From an uncultured Clostridia bacterium (GTDB lineage: Bacteria; Bacillota; Clostridia; Oscillospirales; Ruminococcaceae): DNA of 64,000 bases. Positions 17,871-27,439 of the stretch are shown in pieces. How positions within the stretch are numbered: position 1 is the first letter of the stretch; each line of letters opens with the position of its first letter. A program made the translations under genes and the position numbers. The notes below the pieces were generated by a model that had not been told where the DNA came from, made no database searches, and saw only the letters and a list, made by a program, of their open reading frames with translations. Location of the stretch: assembly GCA_947628615.1 (NCBI GenBank), contig CANRAO010000001.1, positions 1 to 64,000 of the forward strand, given 5' to 3'.

Positions 17871-19646
17871 CTACTCTTTAGCAACGGTTTTAATATGAAG
17901 CTCGTTTAACTGCTTTTCATCGACCTCAGCAGGGCAGGAACTCATAAGCTCGCTTGCATTTTGCACCTTTGGAAAGGCGACTACATTACGCAGAGACTCT
18001 GCTCCGCACATAATCATAGCAAGCCTGTCAAGACCTATTCCCATTCCTCCGTGAGGAGGTGAAGCGTATTTGTATGCGTCAACTAAAAATCCGAATTTAG
18101 CTTCTATTTCTTCATCTGTCATACCGAGAGCCTCAAACATCTTTTGCTGCAGCTCGAAATCAGTAATTCTCATAGAACCGGAAGAAAGCTCTGTGCCGTT
18201 TAAAACCAAGTCGAACGCCTTTGCACGAACATTTTCAGGGTCGGTATCAAGCATAGGAATACATTCCTCCATAGGCATTGTAAACGGGTGGTGCATTGCT
18301 ATCCACTCTCCTGTTTCCTCGTCCTGCTCAAAGAACGGCATTTCAGTGATCCATAGGAAGTTATATCCGTCAGGGATAATATCAAGCTTTTTTGCAACAA
18401 GCAGACGAAGTGCGCCTAAAGTCGGCAGAACGACCTTATTCTTATCTGCAACTATAAGTATTACGTCTCCTTTTTCAGCGTTTAGTTCAGACAGGATTTT
18501 TTCAAGCTCGCCCTCTTTTAAGAACTTCTTAAAAGAGCAAGAAGGCTCGTCGTCTACCCAGCGGATATATGCAAGTCCCTTTGCACCTATACCCTTTGCG
18601 TGTTCGGTCAGCTTGTCGATTTCCTTTCGTGTGTAAGTCTCAGCTGCATTTTTTGCAACTATTGCTCTTACGCTCCCATTGTTTTCAAGAGCGTTTTTAA
18701 ATACGATAAAATCAATATCCTTTACAGCGTCTGATATATCCTGTATTTCCATTCCGAACCTTGTATCAGGCTTGTCCGAGCCGTATCTCGACATAGCGTC
18801 TGCGAAGGTCAGTCTGGGAAGTGGAAGCGGTATATCTACATTTAAAACATCTTTAAAGAGTTTTTTTACAAAGTCCTCGCCTATTGCCAGCAAATCGTCA
18901 ACGTCTACAAAAGACATCTCTAGGTCGATTTGTGTAAACTCAGGTTGTCTGTCTGCACGCAGGTCTTCGTCACGGAAGCATCTTGCAAGCTGAATATATC
19001 TGTCAAAGCCCGACACCATAAGAAGCTGTTTGTAAATCTGCGGCGACTGGGGGAGAGCGTAAAACTTGCCCTGATGAACACGGGAGGGAATAATGTAATC
19101 TCTTGCACCCTCCGGAGTCGATTTTATCATCATAGGGGTTTCAATCTCAATAAAACCGTTTTCATAGAAATACTCTCTTGCACATTTAGCAATATTATGC
19201 CGCATTATAATATTTTTCTGGAGTTTTTCGTTTCTCAAATCTAAATATCTATATTTGAGTTTCAGCTCGTCGTTTACCTTATCAGTTTTTGAAACCTCAA
19301 ACGGAGGTGTTTCAGATTTTGAAAGAACTCTTAGATCAGTTACAATAATTTCAATTTCGCCTGTTTTTATATCTTTGTTTACGCTTTCACGCTTTTTGAC
19401 GTTTCCCTTAGCCATGAGAACATATTCAGCGTGGCAGTTAGACGCCTTTTCAAATATATTTCTGTCGGTTTCGTCATTGAAGGAAAGCTGAACGATTCCC
19501 GTTCTGTCTCTTAAATCAATAAATATAAGATTTCCCAAGTCTCTTATCTTCTGTACAAAACCGCATACAACTACTTCGCATTCTTTGTTTGGGACCTCAC
19601 CGCAGTAGTGTGTTCTTTTAAGTCCGTTCATAGTGTCTGTTTTCAT
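17871..19646 (-). CDS. aspS: Aspartyl-tRNA synthetase
   Basis: Charges tRNA-Asp; class II synthetase of 591 aa, the long bacterial form. N-terminal OB-fold anticodon-binding domain (RTHYCGEVPNKECEVVVCGF through about residue 105), motif 1 and 2 of the catalytic core (QSPQIYKQLLMVSGFDRY, RCFRDEDLRADRQPEFTQID), the bacterial GAD insertion (about 290-410) and motif 3 (GGMGIGLDRL). AAAGGAG 9 nt upstream of the ATG. Last gene of the T-box-controlled hisS operon; length and motif order are normal. Confidence 0.97.
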   Translation of the reverse strand: MKTDTMNGLKRTHYCGEVPNKECEVVVCGFVQKIRDLGNLIFIDLRDRTGIVQLSFNDETDRNIFEKASNCHAEYVLMAKGNVKKRESVNKDIKTGEIEIIVTDLRVLSKSETPPFEVSKTDKVNDELKLKYRYLDLRNEKLQKNIIMRHNIAKCAREYFYENGFIEIETPMMIKSTPEGARDYIIPSRVHQGKFYALPQSPQIYKQLLMVSGFDRYIQLARCFRDEDLRADRQPEFTQIDLEMSFVDVDDLLAIGEDFVKKLFKDVLNVDIPLPLPRLTFADAMSRYGSDKPDTRFGMEIQDISDAVKDIDFIVFKNALENNGSVRAIVAKNAAETYTRKEIDKLTEHAKGIGAKGLAYIRWVDDEPSCSFKKFLKEGELEKILSELNAEKGDVILIVADKNKVVLPTLGALRLLVAKKLDIIPDGYNFLWITEMPFFEQDEETGEWIAMHHPFTMPMEECIPMLDTDPENVRAKAFDLVLNGTELSSGSMRITDFELQQKMFEALGMTDEEIEAKFGFLVDAYKYASPPHGGMGIGLDRLAMIMCGAESLRNVVAFPKVQNASELMSSCPAEVDEKQLNELHIKTVAKE

Positions 19647-19685
19647 ATTTATTCGTTCTCCTTTGTTTTTACTTAGTGTTTTTGT

Positions 19686-20189
19686 TTAAGGCGTCTGTAT
19701 TTCCTCCTGACGTTCTAAAGGCGTATCGTAACTGCTAAAGTATTCAATAATCTGTTGCTGCGTGTTGTTATCCCAAAAGAAAATATATACTGCTAAGCAG
19801 GTAATTGCTGTTAGTATGATCCCTGCAGTCAGGTTTTGAGTAAAGCCTATAATGGTTACAAAAAGCCAGAAAATAATTATTAATAAAGATATAATAAGAT
19901 TTGATGTCTTTCTTTTAAACTTTCCTTCGACCTTTGTGCTGTTTTTGTCCTCACCCTTGCCGATAGACCCAACAAACATAGGATTGTCGAGATCGCGTTT
20001 CCCGAATCTGTGAAAATGAATTTCTATTGTGTTATCGTTTCGTTTTCCGTAGTAAAGATCGCTCAGGTGAAAATCCTTTCTAAGCTGACGGTATGTGTAA
20101 TCTTTTATTTCACGGTCGAACTTCTTTTTAAATTCAGAGTTAGTGTAAGGACACTCAAATTCATATTTCTTTGAGGTTATAATAAACAT
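19686..20189 (-). CDS. Unknown membrane protein in the hisS-aspS operon
   Basis: Not recognised. 167 aa: a charged, soluble N-terminal half (residues 1-92, many Lys/Arg and aromatic residues, including EIHFHRFGKRD) followed by two adjacent hydrophobic helices (about 94-113 and 116-137) and a short acidic tail. It lies 38 bp after hisS and 39 bp before aspS on the same strand, so it should follow the same T-box regulation. Nothing in the sequence ties it to translation. A weak ribosome site (AAAGG) precedes the ATG. Confidence 0.7.
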   Translation of the reverse strand: MFIITSKKYEFECPYTNSEFKKKFDREIKDYTYRQLRKDFHLSDLYYGKRNDNTIEIHFHRFGKRDLDNPMFVGSIGKGEDKNSTKVEGKFKRKTSNLIISLLIIIFWLFVTIIGFTQNLTAGIILTAITCLAVYIFFWDNNTQQQIIEYFSSYDTPLERQEEIQTP

Positions 20190-20227
20190 AAATTTGTCTG
20201 CCTTTCATATTATTTTAGCTTTATGAA

Positions 20228-21541
20228 TTAAAGCTCGGTATCTTCTAAAAGGTCTTTAAACATAAAATTCGTAAGCCTGTCTGAAAACTTATCGCAGAAT
20301 TTTTCATCAAGTGAAATGTCTGTTTCCTCGCCGGTATCCATTTGCTTTAGCTTTGCTTGCTTAGTTTCAAGCTCGTTGTCGCCCAAAACAAGCGTAAACT
20401 TAGCGTCGATTTTGTTTGCATACTTCATCTGTGCTTTCAAACCCCTGTCCATAAGGTCGTATTCTGTAAAGAATCCTTCGTCACGAAGTGCCATTGCAAG
20501 GGAAGCGGCTTTGTTCTGAGCATCATCACCCATTGACGCTATATATAGATCGCAGGTGTTCTTCTCAATAAACTCGCAGTTTGAGCTTTCCATTGTGAGC
20601 AGCAGCCTTTCAATGCCCGAACCAAATCCCAGAGCAGGCGTCGGCTGACCGCCCAAAGTTTCAACAAGACCGTCATATCTTCCACCGCCGAGAATAGTTC
20701 CCTGTGCTCCGATTGAGTCTGTAATAAACTCGAATACCGTCTTTGTGTAGTAGTCAAGACCTCTTACGATTTTGGTATCTATGACAAATTCAATACCCAT
20801 AGCCTTAAGGATCTCCTGCAGCTTATTGAAGTGGTTGTTACAATCCTCGCAGAGGTAATCTAAAATAACAGGTGCATTCTTTGCAATATCTGAGCATATA
20901 GGCGACTTACAGTCTAATATCCTCATAGGGTTTTTATTCAGGCGCTCTTGACAGGTATTGCAAAGCTCATCTTTTCTGGAGGAGAAGTATTCTTTCAGAG
21001 CCTGATGATATTTTGCTCTGCATTCTGGACAGCCGATAGAGTTAAGGTGCAGTGTTACGTCTTTTATACCCAATCGTTCTATGACGCTTTTTGCCAGTGC
21101 GATAATATCAGCGTCGGCTGACGGAGATGACGGGCCTACCATTTCACAGCCGAACTGGTGGAACTCTCTAAGTCTTCCTGCCTGCGGCTTTTCATGCCTG
21201 AAGCAAGGGGTTATATAAAACAGCTTTTGCGGAACTCCGTCGTTGAGAATTCCGTTTTCCAGCATTGCCCTTATTACACCCGCAGTGCCTTCGGGTTTTA
21301 GGGTGAATTCAGAATCCCCCTTTGCTGAAACTGTATACATCTCCTTTTGAACAACATCGGTCGTGTCGCCGACTGAACGAACAAAAAGACCTGTATCTTC
21401 AAATGTCGGTGTTCTTATTTCTTTAAAGCCGAATTGCTCAGCTGTTTCTCTGCACACCTTTTCTATAGTTTGCCATTTGTGAGATTCGTTCGGAATAACG
21501 TCCTGAGTGCCTCTTGGACGCTGTACTGTTGACTTTGCCAT
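20228..21541 (-). CDS. hisS: Histidyl-tRNA synthetase
   Basis: Charges tRNA-His; class II synthetase, 437 aa. Core motifs: RGTQDVIPNE near the N-terminus, motif 2 CFRHEKPQAGRLREFHQFG, the histidine-binding RGLDYYTKTVFEF and motif 3 GFGSGIERLLL; a C-terminal anticodon domain follows. The frame stays open for another 31 codons upstream, but those codons read through the T-box antiterminator; AGGAGG 8 nt before the ATG of MAKSTVQRPRG sets the start at 21541. First gene of the hisS-unknown-aspS operon. Confidence 0.97.
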   Translation of the reverse strand: MAKSTVQRPRGTQDVIPNESHKWQTIEKVCRETAEQFGFKEIRTPTFEDTGLFVRSVGDTTDVVQKEMYTVSAKGDSEFTLKPEGTAGVIRAMLENGILNDGVPQKLFYITPCFRHEKPQAGRLREFHQFGCEMVGPSSPSADADIIALAKSVIERLGIKDVTLHLNSIGCPECRAKYHQALKEYFSSRKDELCNTCQERLNKNPMRILDCKSPICSDIAKNAPVILDYLCEDCNNHFNKLQEILKAMGIEFVIDTKIVRGLDYYTKTVFEFITDSIGAQGTILGGGRYDGLVETLGGQPTPALGFGSGIERLLLTMESSNCEFIEKNTCDLYIASMGDDAQNKAASLAMALRDEGFFTEYDLMDRGLKAQMKYANKIDAKFTLVLGDNELETKQAKLKQMDTGEETDISLDEKFCDKFSDRLTNFMFKDLLEDTEL

Positions 21542-21553
21542 AAAATTTCCTCC

Positions 21554-21775
21554 TAAAAAATAAAGGCCGCCCCAAAAGGGACGACCGTAATAATCGTGAT
21601 ACCACCCTAATTGCTCAGAAAAATTCTGAACCACTCTGACCCTTAACGCAGGTAACGTCCGTTCTTTTCATTCAAACGGAAGCTCATAGGTGTCTTTCAT
21701 AAGAGCTTTCAAAGGTGCTTTCAGCAAACGCACCCTCTCTGAATTGAAATATCTTACTACTCCTCTAATCACGGC
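21554..21775 (-). promoter_or_regulatory. T-box riboswitch of hisS-aspS operon
   Basis: Leader that senses uncharged tRNA. On the minus strand: stem I with an AGTA loop-E strand and the specifier loop GAAA-GAC-A (GAC at 21694-21692), the T-box AGGGTGGTATCACG (complement of 21595-21608), and the competing terminator (GGTCGTCCC/GGGGCGGCC, 21565-21586) with a T-run. By the usual GAAN-codon-purine frame the specifier is GAC (Asp); CAC (His) overlaps it by one base in GACAC. Confidence 0.93.
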
Positions 21776-21833
21776 TTTTGTTTTATTATATTGATTTTAA
21801 CATATATACAAAATGCGTTGTGTTAATTTTTTG

Positions 21834-22232
21834 TTAAATTCTTGTAGGATTAACAATGTTACGCCAATCCAGATCGCCGTGTTCAAGCGAATGTATCAAC
21901 GCTTCTGCAGTTGCAATATTTGTAGCTACAGGAATATTGTGAACGTCGCAAAGCCTTAGAAGATTAGCTTCGTTTGGCTGCGGGGTAATAGGGTCTCTGA
22001 AATATAAAAGCAAATCTATTTCGTTGCACGAAATCCTTGCGGAGATCTGTTCATCACCGCCCTGAGAACCGCTTAGATATTTTTGTATGTTAAGCCCTGT
22101 TGCTTCAGATACCAGTTTTCCGGTAGTACCCGTAGCGCAGAGACTATGTCTGCTTAAAATTCCGCAGTATGCAATGCAAAACTGTACCATAAGTTCTTTC
22201 TTTTTGTCGTCAGCGATAATTGCAATGTTCAA
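21834..22232 (-). CDS. mgsA: Methylglyoxal synthase
   Basis: Converts dihydroxyacetone phosphate to methylglyoxal and phosphate, an overflow bypass of lower glycolysis. 132 aa, typical length. Family motifs are IADDKKKELMVQF near the N-terminus, the phosphate loop ATGTTGKL, GSQGGDEQI with the catalytic aspartate region, and LLLYFRDPITPQPNEANLLRLCDVHNIPVATN. The start is a TTG with AAAGGGGG 7 nt upstream. It ends about 60 bp before the hisS T-box on the same strand. Confidence 0.95.
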   Translation of the reverse strand: MNIAIIADDKKKELMVQFCIAYCGILSRHSLCATGTTGKLVSEATGLNIQKYLSGSQGGDEQISARISCNEIDLLLYFRDPITPQPNEANLLRLCDVHNIPVATNIATAEALIHSLEHGDLDWRNIVNPTRI

Positions 22233-22472
22233 GACTATTCCCCCTTTGATTTTTTATTAGTGAAATCCTGCTTAATACATTTTAACATAATTTTAGATAA
22301 TTGCAACGAAAAATAAGCAAAAAAAATAAAATTGGTAATTATGAAGTATAATCCATAAAAAAACTAGCAATATTGCACAATATTAGTATCTGATTTAGTA
22401 GTCTATAAGTAATTTGTTACTAATTTTCTGTATTTAATATATATTATTATCTTCTGGTGCGAAAATTATAAT

Positions 22473-22505
22473 AAGCCTAACCGAACGTATTGTTCAGTTA
22501 GGCTT
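22473..22505 (-). terminator. Terminator after the aminotransferase gene
   Basis: AAGCCTAAC-C-GAAC with GTTC-A-GTTAGGCTT, five-base loop; on the minus strand followed by TTATTATAATTTT. Confidence 0.75.
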
Positions 22506-22568
22506 CAGGGTGTAGATAAAGTATGTTTTTAGTCGATTACGCAGAACCTTTTCTCTCAGGCTTAAACA

Positions 22569-23855
22569 TTATTTTTCTGATAAAAGTTTTTCTGCAGATG
22601 CGATTTTAACTGCAATGCAGAAAATTTCAATTGCCTGCTTCAGTTCGTCAACAGGAGGAAAAGTAGGCGCAATTCTGATATTAGAATCAATAGGGTCCTT
22701 TCCATAAGGGAAGGTTGCTCCTGCACCTGTTAGAACTACTCCTGCTTCCTTGCAAAGTGAAACGATTTTTTTTGCACAATTGCTCAATGCGTTAAAGCTG
22801 ATAAAATAACCGCCGTGAGGCTTGTGCCATTCGCCGATTCCCAAAGGAGCGATTTCCTTGTCAAGAGCTTCTAAACAAACGTCAAACTTTGGCTTGATGA
22901 TTTCCGCGTGTTTTTTCATATGCTCCTCCAGTCCCTCATAGCTTCCGAAGAATTTAACGTGGCGAAGCTGATTGATTTTATCAAAGCCTATAGTCTGTAT
23001 TGACATAAGAGACAGCAGATAATCTACATTTTTCTTGCTTGCACCTAAAACGGCAATTCCTCCGCCTGCAAATGAAATTTTTGAAGTCGATGCAAAAATG
23101 TAAACCATATCCTCAGTTCCTGCTTTTTTACACTCGTCGAGAATATTCAGAAGCTTGTCAGGAGTGTCAGAGAGGTGATGGATACAATAAGCGTTATCCC
23201 AGAATATTCTGAAATCATTTGCTTTTGTTTTTAAATTTGCAAATCGTCTGACAACTTCATCAGAATAGGTAATTCCCGTTGGATTTGAGTACATAGGAAC
23301 GCACCATATGCCCTTGATCGTATCATCGTTTGCAATAAGATTTTCTATCATATCCATATCGGGACCGTTTTTTCCGAGCGGAACATTTATCATTTCAATA
23401 CCAAAGCTCTCGCATATTGCAAAATGTCTGTCATAACCCGGAACAGGACAGATCCATTTTATTTTATCGTAATCCTTCCAAGGCTTGTCGACACCGTTTA
23501 CGCCGAAGATTATTGCCTTTGCAATTGTGTCATACATTAAATTGAGACTTGAATTTCCTCCGATGATTATTTCATCGGTCGAAACGCCCAGCATAGGTGC
23601 AAAAAGCTTTTTAGCGTCGCAGATACCCTCAAGTCCGCCGTAGTTTCTGCAGTCCGTTCCGTCAGACGCTGAATAGTCAGCGTCAAAGCTGTTTACAGAA
23701 GCAAGCATTTTGACTGCAAGATCCAGCTGTTCAGTGCTTGGTTTTCCTCTTGCCATATTAAGCGATAATTTTTTTGCTTTAAACTCATCCAGTTTTGCCT
23801 TGTTTTCTGAAAGAAAGACTTCAAGTTCTGATTTAGACATATCTTTAAGCAGCAT
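22569..23855 (-). CDS. Aspartate aminotransferase-like PLP enzyme (type Ic group)
   Basis: Fold-type I PLP enzyme of 428 aa. The N-terminal LSLNMARGKPSTEQLDLA and DCRNYGGLEGICDAKKLFA, the cofactor-contact CVPMYSNPTGITYSDE and WDNAYCIHHL, and the PLP-lysine segment FASTSKISFAGGGIAVLGAS are those of the subgroup of class I aminotransferases shown in other bacteria to be genuine aspartate transaminases (AspC 1c). Expected reaction: aspartate plus 2-oxoglutarate to oxaloacetate plus glutamate. Substrate range not provable here. TGGAGGT 7 nt before the ATG; stands alone with its own terminator. Confidence 0.87.
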   Translation of the reverse strand: MLLKDMSKSELEVFLSENKAKLDEFKAKKLSLNMARGKPSTEQLDLAVKMLASVNSFDADYSASDGTDCRNYGGLEGICDAKKLFAPMLGVSTDEIIIGGNSSLNLMYDTIAKAIIFGVNGVDKPWKDYDKIKWICPVPGYDRHFAICESFGIEMINVPLGKNGPDMDMIENLIANDDTIKGIWCVPMYSNPTGITYSDEVVRRFANLKTKANDFRIFWDNAYCIHHLSDTPDKLLNILDECKKAGTEDMVYIFASTSKISFAGGGIAVLGASKKNVDYLLSLMSIQTIGFDKINQLRHVKFFGSYEGLEEHMKKHAEIIKPKFDVCLEALDKEIAPLGIGEWHKPHGGYFISFNALSNCAKKIVSLCKEAGVVLTGAGATFPYGKDPIDSNIRIAPTFPPVDELKQAIEIFCIAVKIASAEKLLSEK

Positions 23856-24006
23856 TAAAAGACCTCCAGTAAATTTTAAAGTAATTATCTCTTATATTTT
23901 ATTACAAAAGGTCAGAAATTGCAAGTCAATCAAATAAATCCTGCAAAAAATTCACTAAATGCACTAAATTGAGCTTAAAAAAATCATATAAATGGGCAAT
24001 TAAAAC

Positions 24007-24037
24007 AAAAATCCACCATCTTTTGATAGTGGATTTT
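24007..24037. terminator. Terminator after spo0A
   Basis: AAAATCCACCATC-TTTT-GATAGTGGATTTTT: long stem with one mismatch, A/T-runs on both sides, just downstream of spo0A on the minus strand. Confidence 0.85.
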
Positions 24038-24071
24038 TGTTTAGAAATATAACTATTATTCTTTTTTGTCT

Positions 24072-24890
24072 TTATACAAGCGGAGACTTTGAATAAACGC
24101 TTGCTGAATTTCTGCTTTGTGCTTTCAGTTTTAATGAAATTCTATCTGTTATCAAAGCGATGAACTCACTGTTTGTAGGTTTTCCTTTTTCAACGTTTAC
24201 TGTGTATTTGAAGAACGAGTTGAGAGTTTCGATGTCACCTCTGTCCCAGGCTATTTCAATAGCATGACGTATTGCACGTTCTACTCTTGAAGCGGTTGTG
24301 TTGAAGTTTTTAGCGACAGTAGGATATAAAACTTTTGTTACACATTCAAGCATCTCCCTGTTTTTAACAGACAGTATTATTGCATCTCTTAAATAATGAT
24401 AGCCCTTAATATGAGCAGGAACGCCAACCTGATGAATGATTTCTGTTACAGCAATTTCAAGTGAAACATCGTCATATGATTTAGTAACATTGACCTCTTC
24501 GACAACGGGTTCTTCTTCAATGCCCATTATTTCATTTATGCGTTTTGCCAGATAGTTGATGTCGATAGGTTTTCTGATATAACATTCAATACCCTTTTCA
24601 AATGCCGTTTTTTCCAAATACGAATCGGCATATGATGTGCATACAATGAAGTGTGGTTTCTTGTAAGGCGTATGGTTAAATTTTTCAACTAGGTCGGCAC
24701 CATTAAGGTTAGGCATAATTATGTCCATAATAACAACATCAGGAGCCTCATTCTTAATGGCATCAAATAGTATTAACCCATCCTTTGGTCTTGCAATAAC
24801 ATAAAAACCCTTGTTTCTGAGAAGACTTGCAAAGTTTACTCCAAAGTCCTTGCTGTCATCGCCTAATAATACTTTAATCTTACTTCGCAT
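24072..24890 (-). CDS. spo0A: Sporulation master regulator Spo0A
   Basis: Response regulator that commits the cell to sporulation once phosphorylated. 272 aa: receiver domain (residues 4-125) with Asp11/Asp12, phospho-acceptor Asp56 in [13 protein letters not shown], and the Lys of IRKPID; then a linker rich in Glu/Val; then the DNA-binding effector domain (about 150-262) with [40 protein letters not shown] and [15 protein letters not shown], which is unique to Spo0A. AAAGGAG before the ATG. Lies downstream of spoIVB on the same strand, the gene order conserved in spore-forming Firmicutes. Confidence 0.98.
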   Translation of the reverse strand: MRSKIKVLLGDDSKDFGVNFASLLRNKGFYVIARPKDGLILFDAIKNEAPDVVIMDIIMPNLNGADLVEKFNHTPYKKPHFIVCTSYADSYLEKTAFEKGIECYIRKPIDINYLAKRINEIMGIEEEPVVEEVNVTKSYDDVSLEIAVTEIIHQVGVPAHIKGYHYLRDAIILSVKNREMLECVTKVLYPTVAKNFNTTASRVERAIRHAIEIAWDRGDIETLNSFFKYTVNVEKGKPTNSEFIALITDRISLKLKAQSRNSASVYSKSPLV

Positions 24891-24899
24891 AGTATTGTC

Positions 24900-25240
24900 A
24901 CTCCTTTAATTTTTTTTTGTTATTTTGTTAAGTAATAAATGTTAAATCCAATGTTAATTAAAGTATTAGATTTTAAGAGGATACCGTTTAAAATATTTTA
25001 AATTGTCTAAAAATGATTTATTTTTCAGACATCGTTCCTTGTTCCATATATTAGCACAAAGCAAGATTAATATCAATAGGAAAAAACAAAAAAATACAAG
25101 TTTTTATCGTCAAATTCAAAGTTATAAAGACATAAACGCTATTTTTATATTACAATTTGTATAATTTTAAAAGAATATTACAAAAAGTTTTATTTTTAGA
25201 GAAAATTATTTCAAAAAGTAAAAAATATTTCAGGTCATGA
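24900..25240. other. Intergenic region between spoIVB and spo0A
   Basis: About 340 bp, strongly AT-rich, no ORF or RNA gene recognised. Presumably carries the spo0A promoters; I did not find a convincing 0A box or sigma-H promoter by eye. Confidence 0.4.
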
Positions 25241-25241
25241 G

Positions 25242-26402
25242 TTAAGCGGCTAAATTCAGACAATTATTGCTGTCTGAATTTGTCTGAGATTGTGTAATCA
25301 TAGTCTGGGCGAGTATGCCGTAACCCATTGAGGAATTGTTTACAAAAACGTGCGTTACCGCTCCTATCAGTTTTCCGTTTTGAATAATCGGACTTCCGCT
25401 CATTCCCTGTAGAATTCCGCCGGTTTTATCCAGCAGGTCTCTATCGGTAATTCTTATTACGAGATTTTTTAAATCAGGATCGTCGTGATTTATCTGCTCA
25501 ATACTAACAGAATACTTTTCAGGCTCTGAACCGCTGATCGTTGTAAGAATTTCCGCTCTTCCCGTCTTTATCTCATCGTAGTCGGCAATTTCTATTTCTT
25601 CTTTTTCGCTGGGCGATTCGTTAAGAAGACCGTAAACTCCGCTGTTTGTGTTTTGTGTGACTGTGCCTATTTCGTCTTTGCTGAGAAATCTTCCTCTAAG
25701 TTCTCCCGGAGTTCCGTTTAAGCCTTTTTTATACCCAGTAATGGATACGTCGCATATTTCTCCGCTGGATAAGGGCATAAGATCTCCTGTATCGGTATCG
25801 CATATAGGGTGTCCCAGGCCTCCGAAAACGCCTGTAGACGGGTCGTAAAATGTTATTGTACCGATTCCTGCTGATGAATCCCTTACCCACATTCCTGTTT
25901 TGTAACACTTTTCGCTTTCGCAGTATTCAGGAGTCAGCTTTAATGTTATTTCTTCCCCTGACGAGGTGTTTTCTTCAGAATTGTTACGCTTTAAAACTAC
26001 ATCGACGGTTTCTCCGTTATTTGCAGAAATTGCCTTTGATAAATCTTCATTTGAAGTTATTTTTTCACCGCCGACGGAAATAATAATATCACCGACGTGA
26101 ATTCCTGCATTTTTGGCAGGACAGGAATTTTTTTGATCGTTGATATCCGAAAGCCTTACAACAATAATTCCCTCGGTTAGCATTTTAATTCCAAACGGCT
26201 GTCCGCAAGGTATGACCTTTTTAACAACTCCGTTTACTGCAACGGCTCTGTCAGAATTGTTTTTTAAATTTCCGAACTGATTATTTATTGCTGATATAAA
26301 ATTCGGAATATTAGCACCATTAAAAGAGAAAAAGGTAATTGATGTCATAATAAGAAACGAAGTCAGCAAAATAAAAGCTAGAGATTTTACTGTCTTTTTC
26401 AT
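25242..26402 (-). CDS. spoIVB: SpoIVB serine peptidase
   Basis: Sporulation protease (family S55) secreted from the forespore that triggers pro-sigma-K processing in Bacillus. 386 aa: N-terminal membrane/signal helix (residues 8-26), PDZ domain (about 90-160; NAGIHVGDIIISVGGEKI), and the peptidase domain with catalytic His198 in GVFGGLGHPICD and the serine in GGILQGMSGSPII (Ser335). AAAGGAT before the ATG. Directly upstream of spo0A. Presence of both genes supports a sporulating ancestor; many gut Clostridia keep them even where spores are hard to observe. Confidence 0.95.
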   Translation of the reverse strand: MKKTVKSLAFILLTSFLIMTSITFFSFNGANIPNFISAINNQFGNLKNNSDRAVAVNGVVKKVIPCGQPFGIKMLTEGIIVVRLSDINDQKNSCPAKNAGIHVGDIIISVGGEKITSNEDLSKAISANNGETVDVVLKRNNSEENTSSGEEITLKLTPEYCESEKCYKTGMWVRDSSAGIGTITFYDPSTGVFGGLGHPICDTDTGDLMPLSSGEICDVSITGYKKGLNGTPGELRGRFLSKDEIGTVTQNTNSGVYGLLNESPSEKEEIEIADYDEIKTGRAEILTTISGSEPEKYSVSIEQINHDDPDLKNLVIRITDRDLLDKTGGILQGMSGSPIIQNGKLIGAVTHVFVNNSSMGYGILAQTMITQSQTNSDSNNCLNLAA

Positions 26403-26546
26403 AAAACAATTATCCTTTCTTTAAAATTCGATGCGCACCTATATTATATTTTGCAGATTGCTCTGTATAATTCTATGGTTCTTAAAGAAGTATTTACTTT
26501 GGTTTTAGCGTGAAAAAATTCATAATGGGAATATAAAATATTAGGG

Positions 26547-26576
26547 TTGAGTTTTTCAGAAGATTTGTGTTATACT
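26547..26576 (+). promoter_or_regulatory. Probable sigma-A promoter of the 26631 gene
   Basis: TTGAGT (26547-26552), 18 bp, TATACT (26571-26576), 55 bp before the ATG. Confidence 0.6.
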
Positions 26577-26630
26577 AAATGTATGTTTGAATAAATAAGT
26601 TGCAAACTTTATAAAGGGGAAATCAAAGCT

Positions 26631-27218
26631 ATGTCAAAATCTGAAAGGCTTAAAAAAATTAAAGAAGAAAATATGAAAAACGACGAAATTTTCAGAAAAA
26701 AAGAAGAGGAGCGAAAGAACGCCCCTTCCAAAGCTATGAAAAAATTTATTCAAAAAGAATCTGTTTGGATCAAACTTATAAAATTTATAATGGTCTTGCC
26801 GTTTTTATATTCGGGATTTTTCTACGGTGGTATTACAGTAATAAGCATTTTCAAAAAAACTATTGATATTAATACATATGTCGGAACGGTAATTTTAATT
26901 TGCCTTATTGCAATGCTAGGAGCTTTGATTCTATCATTCAAGCGGTTTTATATTTCAAGCTTTATTTTATCTTTCATATCTGTATTGGCATACTTTCTTA
27001 TAACAAAAAAGTATTTTGTAGATTACGCAACAGGGAAGGTTACTGAAAGTGGAAATATAAATCCTCAATACAAGTATATGATTTGGTTTTATCCGATACT
27101 ACTGTTTTTATTATGTTCATTTATTTTGCTGATTATAGATGTATTCCGGCTCATTAAGAAAAAACGCAGGGAAAGAGAAAAAAGAGATAATGCACCTACA
27201 AAGAGTATTGTTGATTGA
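26631..27218 (+). CDS. Unknown membrane protein with charged N-terminal helix
   Basis: Not recognised. 195 aa. Residues 1-40 are almost entirely charged (Lys/Glu/Arg) and would form a long amphipathic or coiled-coil helix; four hydrophobic segments follow (about 47-68, 82-104, 110-126, 150-175), and the C-terminus is again strongly basic (IKKKRREREKR). No catalytic motif is visible. AAAGGGGAAATC precedes the ATG. Monocistronic with its own promoter and terminator. Confidence 0.7.
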   Translation: MSKSERLKKIKEENMKNDEIFRKKEEERKNAPSKAMKKFIQKESVWIKLIKFIMVLPFLYSGFFYGGITVISIFKKTIDINTYVGTVILICLIAMLGALILSFKRFYISSFILSFISVLAYFLITKKYFVDYATGKVTESGNINPQYKYMIWFYPILLFLLCSFILLIIDVFRLIKKKRREREKRDNAPTKSIVD

Positions 27219-27234
27219 TTTTGAGCAAAAAAAT

Positions 27235-27263
27235 AAGCTGCTGTAATTTTACAGCAGCTTTTT
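27235..27263 (+). terminator. Terminator of the 26631 gene
   Basis: AAGCTGCTGT with ACAGCAGCTT around an AATTTT loop, then TTT. Confidence 0.85.
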
Positions 27264-27420
27264 AGATATTATGATATTTTAAAATAAAAAACCACCTTCA
27301 GCAATTTTGCCAGAGGCAGAATGGATAAAACGTCAAATATTTTAAGAAAAGTTTATGTAGCAAAATAAAGTCACGTGAAACAAAAAAATCACGCTGTGCA
27401 AAATACACAACGTGAACTGG

Positions 27421-27439
27421 CAGCGGCGGCTCGCCGCTG
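27421..27439 (-). repeat. GC-rich hairpin at tRNA-Thr 3' end
   Basis: CAGCGGCG-GCT-CGCCGCTG, perfect 8-bp stem. On the minus strand it reads with the 11-mer GGCGAGCCGCC, the same core as at 11393 and 15745, and begins within the encoded CCA of the tRNA. It may act as processing signal or terminator. Confidence 0.6.

Noticed and set aside
21542..21634. 31-codon N-terminal extension of hisS
   Set aside because: These codons are the T-box antiterminator and terminator stem; AGGAGG and the family N-terminus place the start at 21541.
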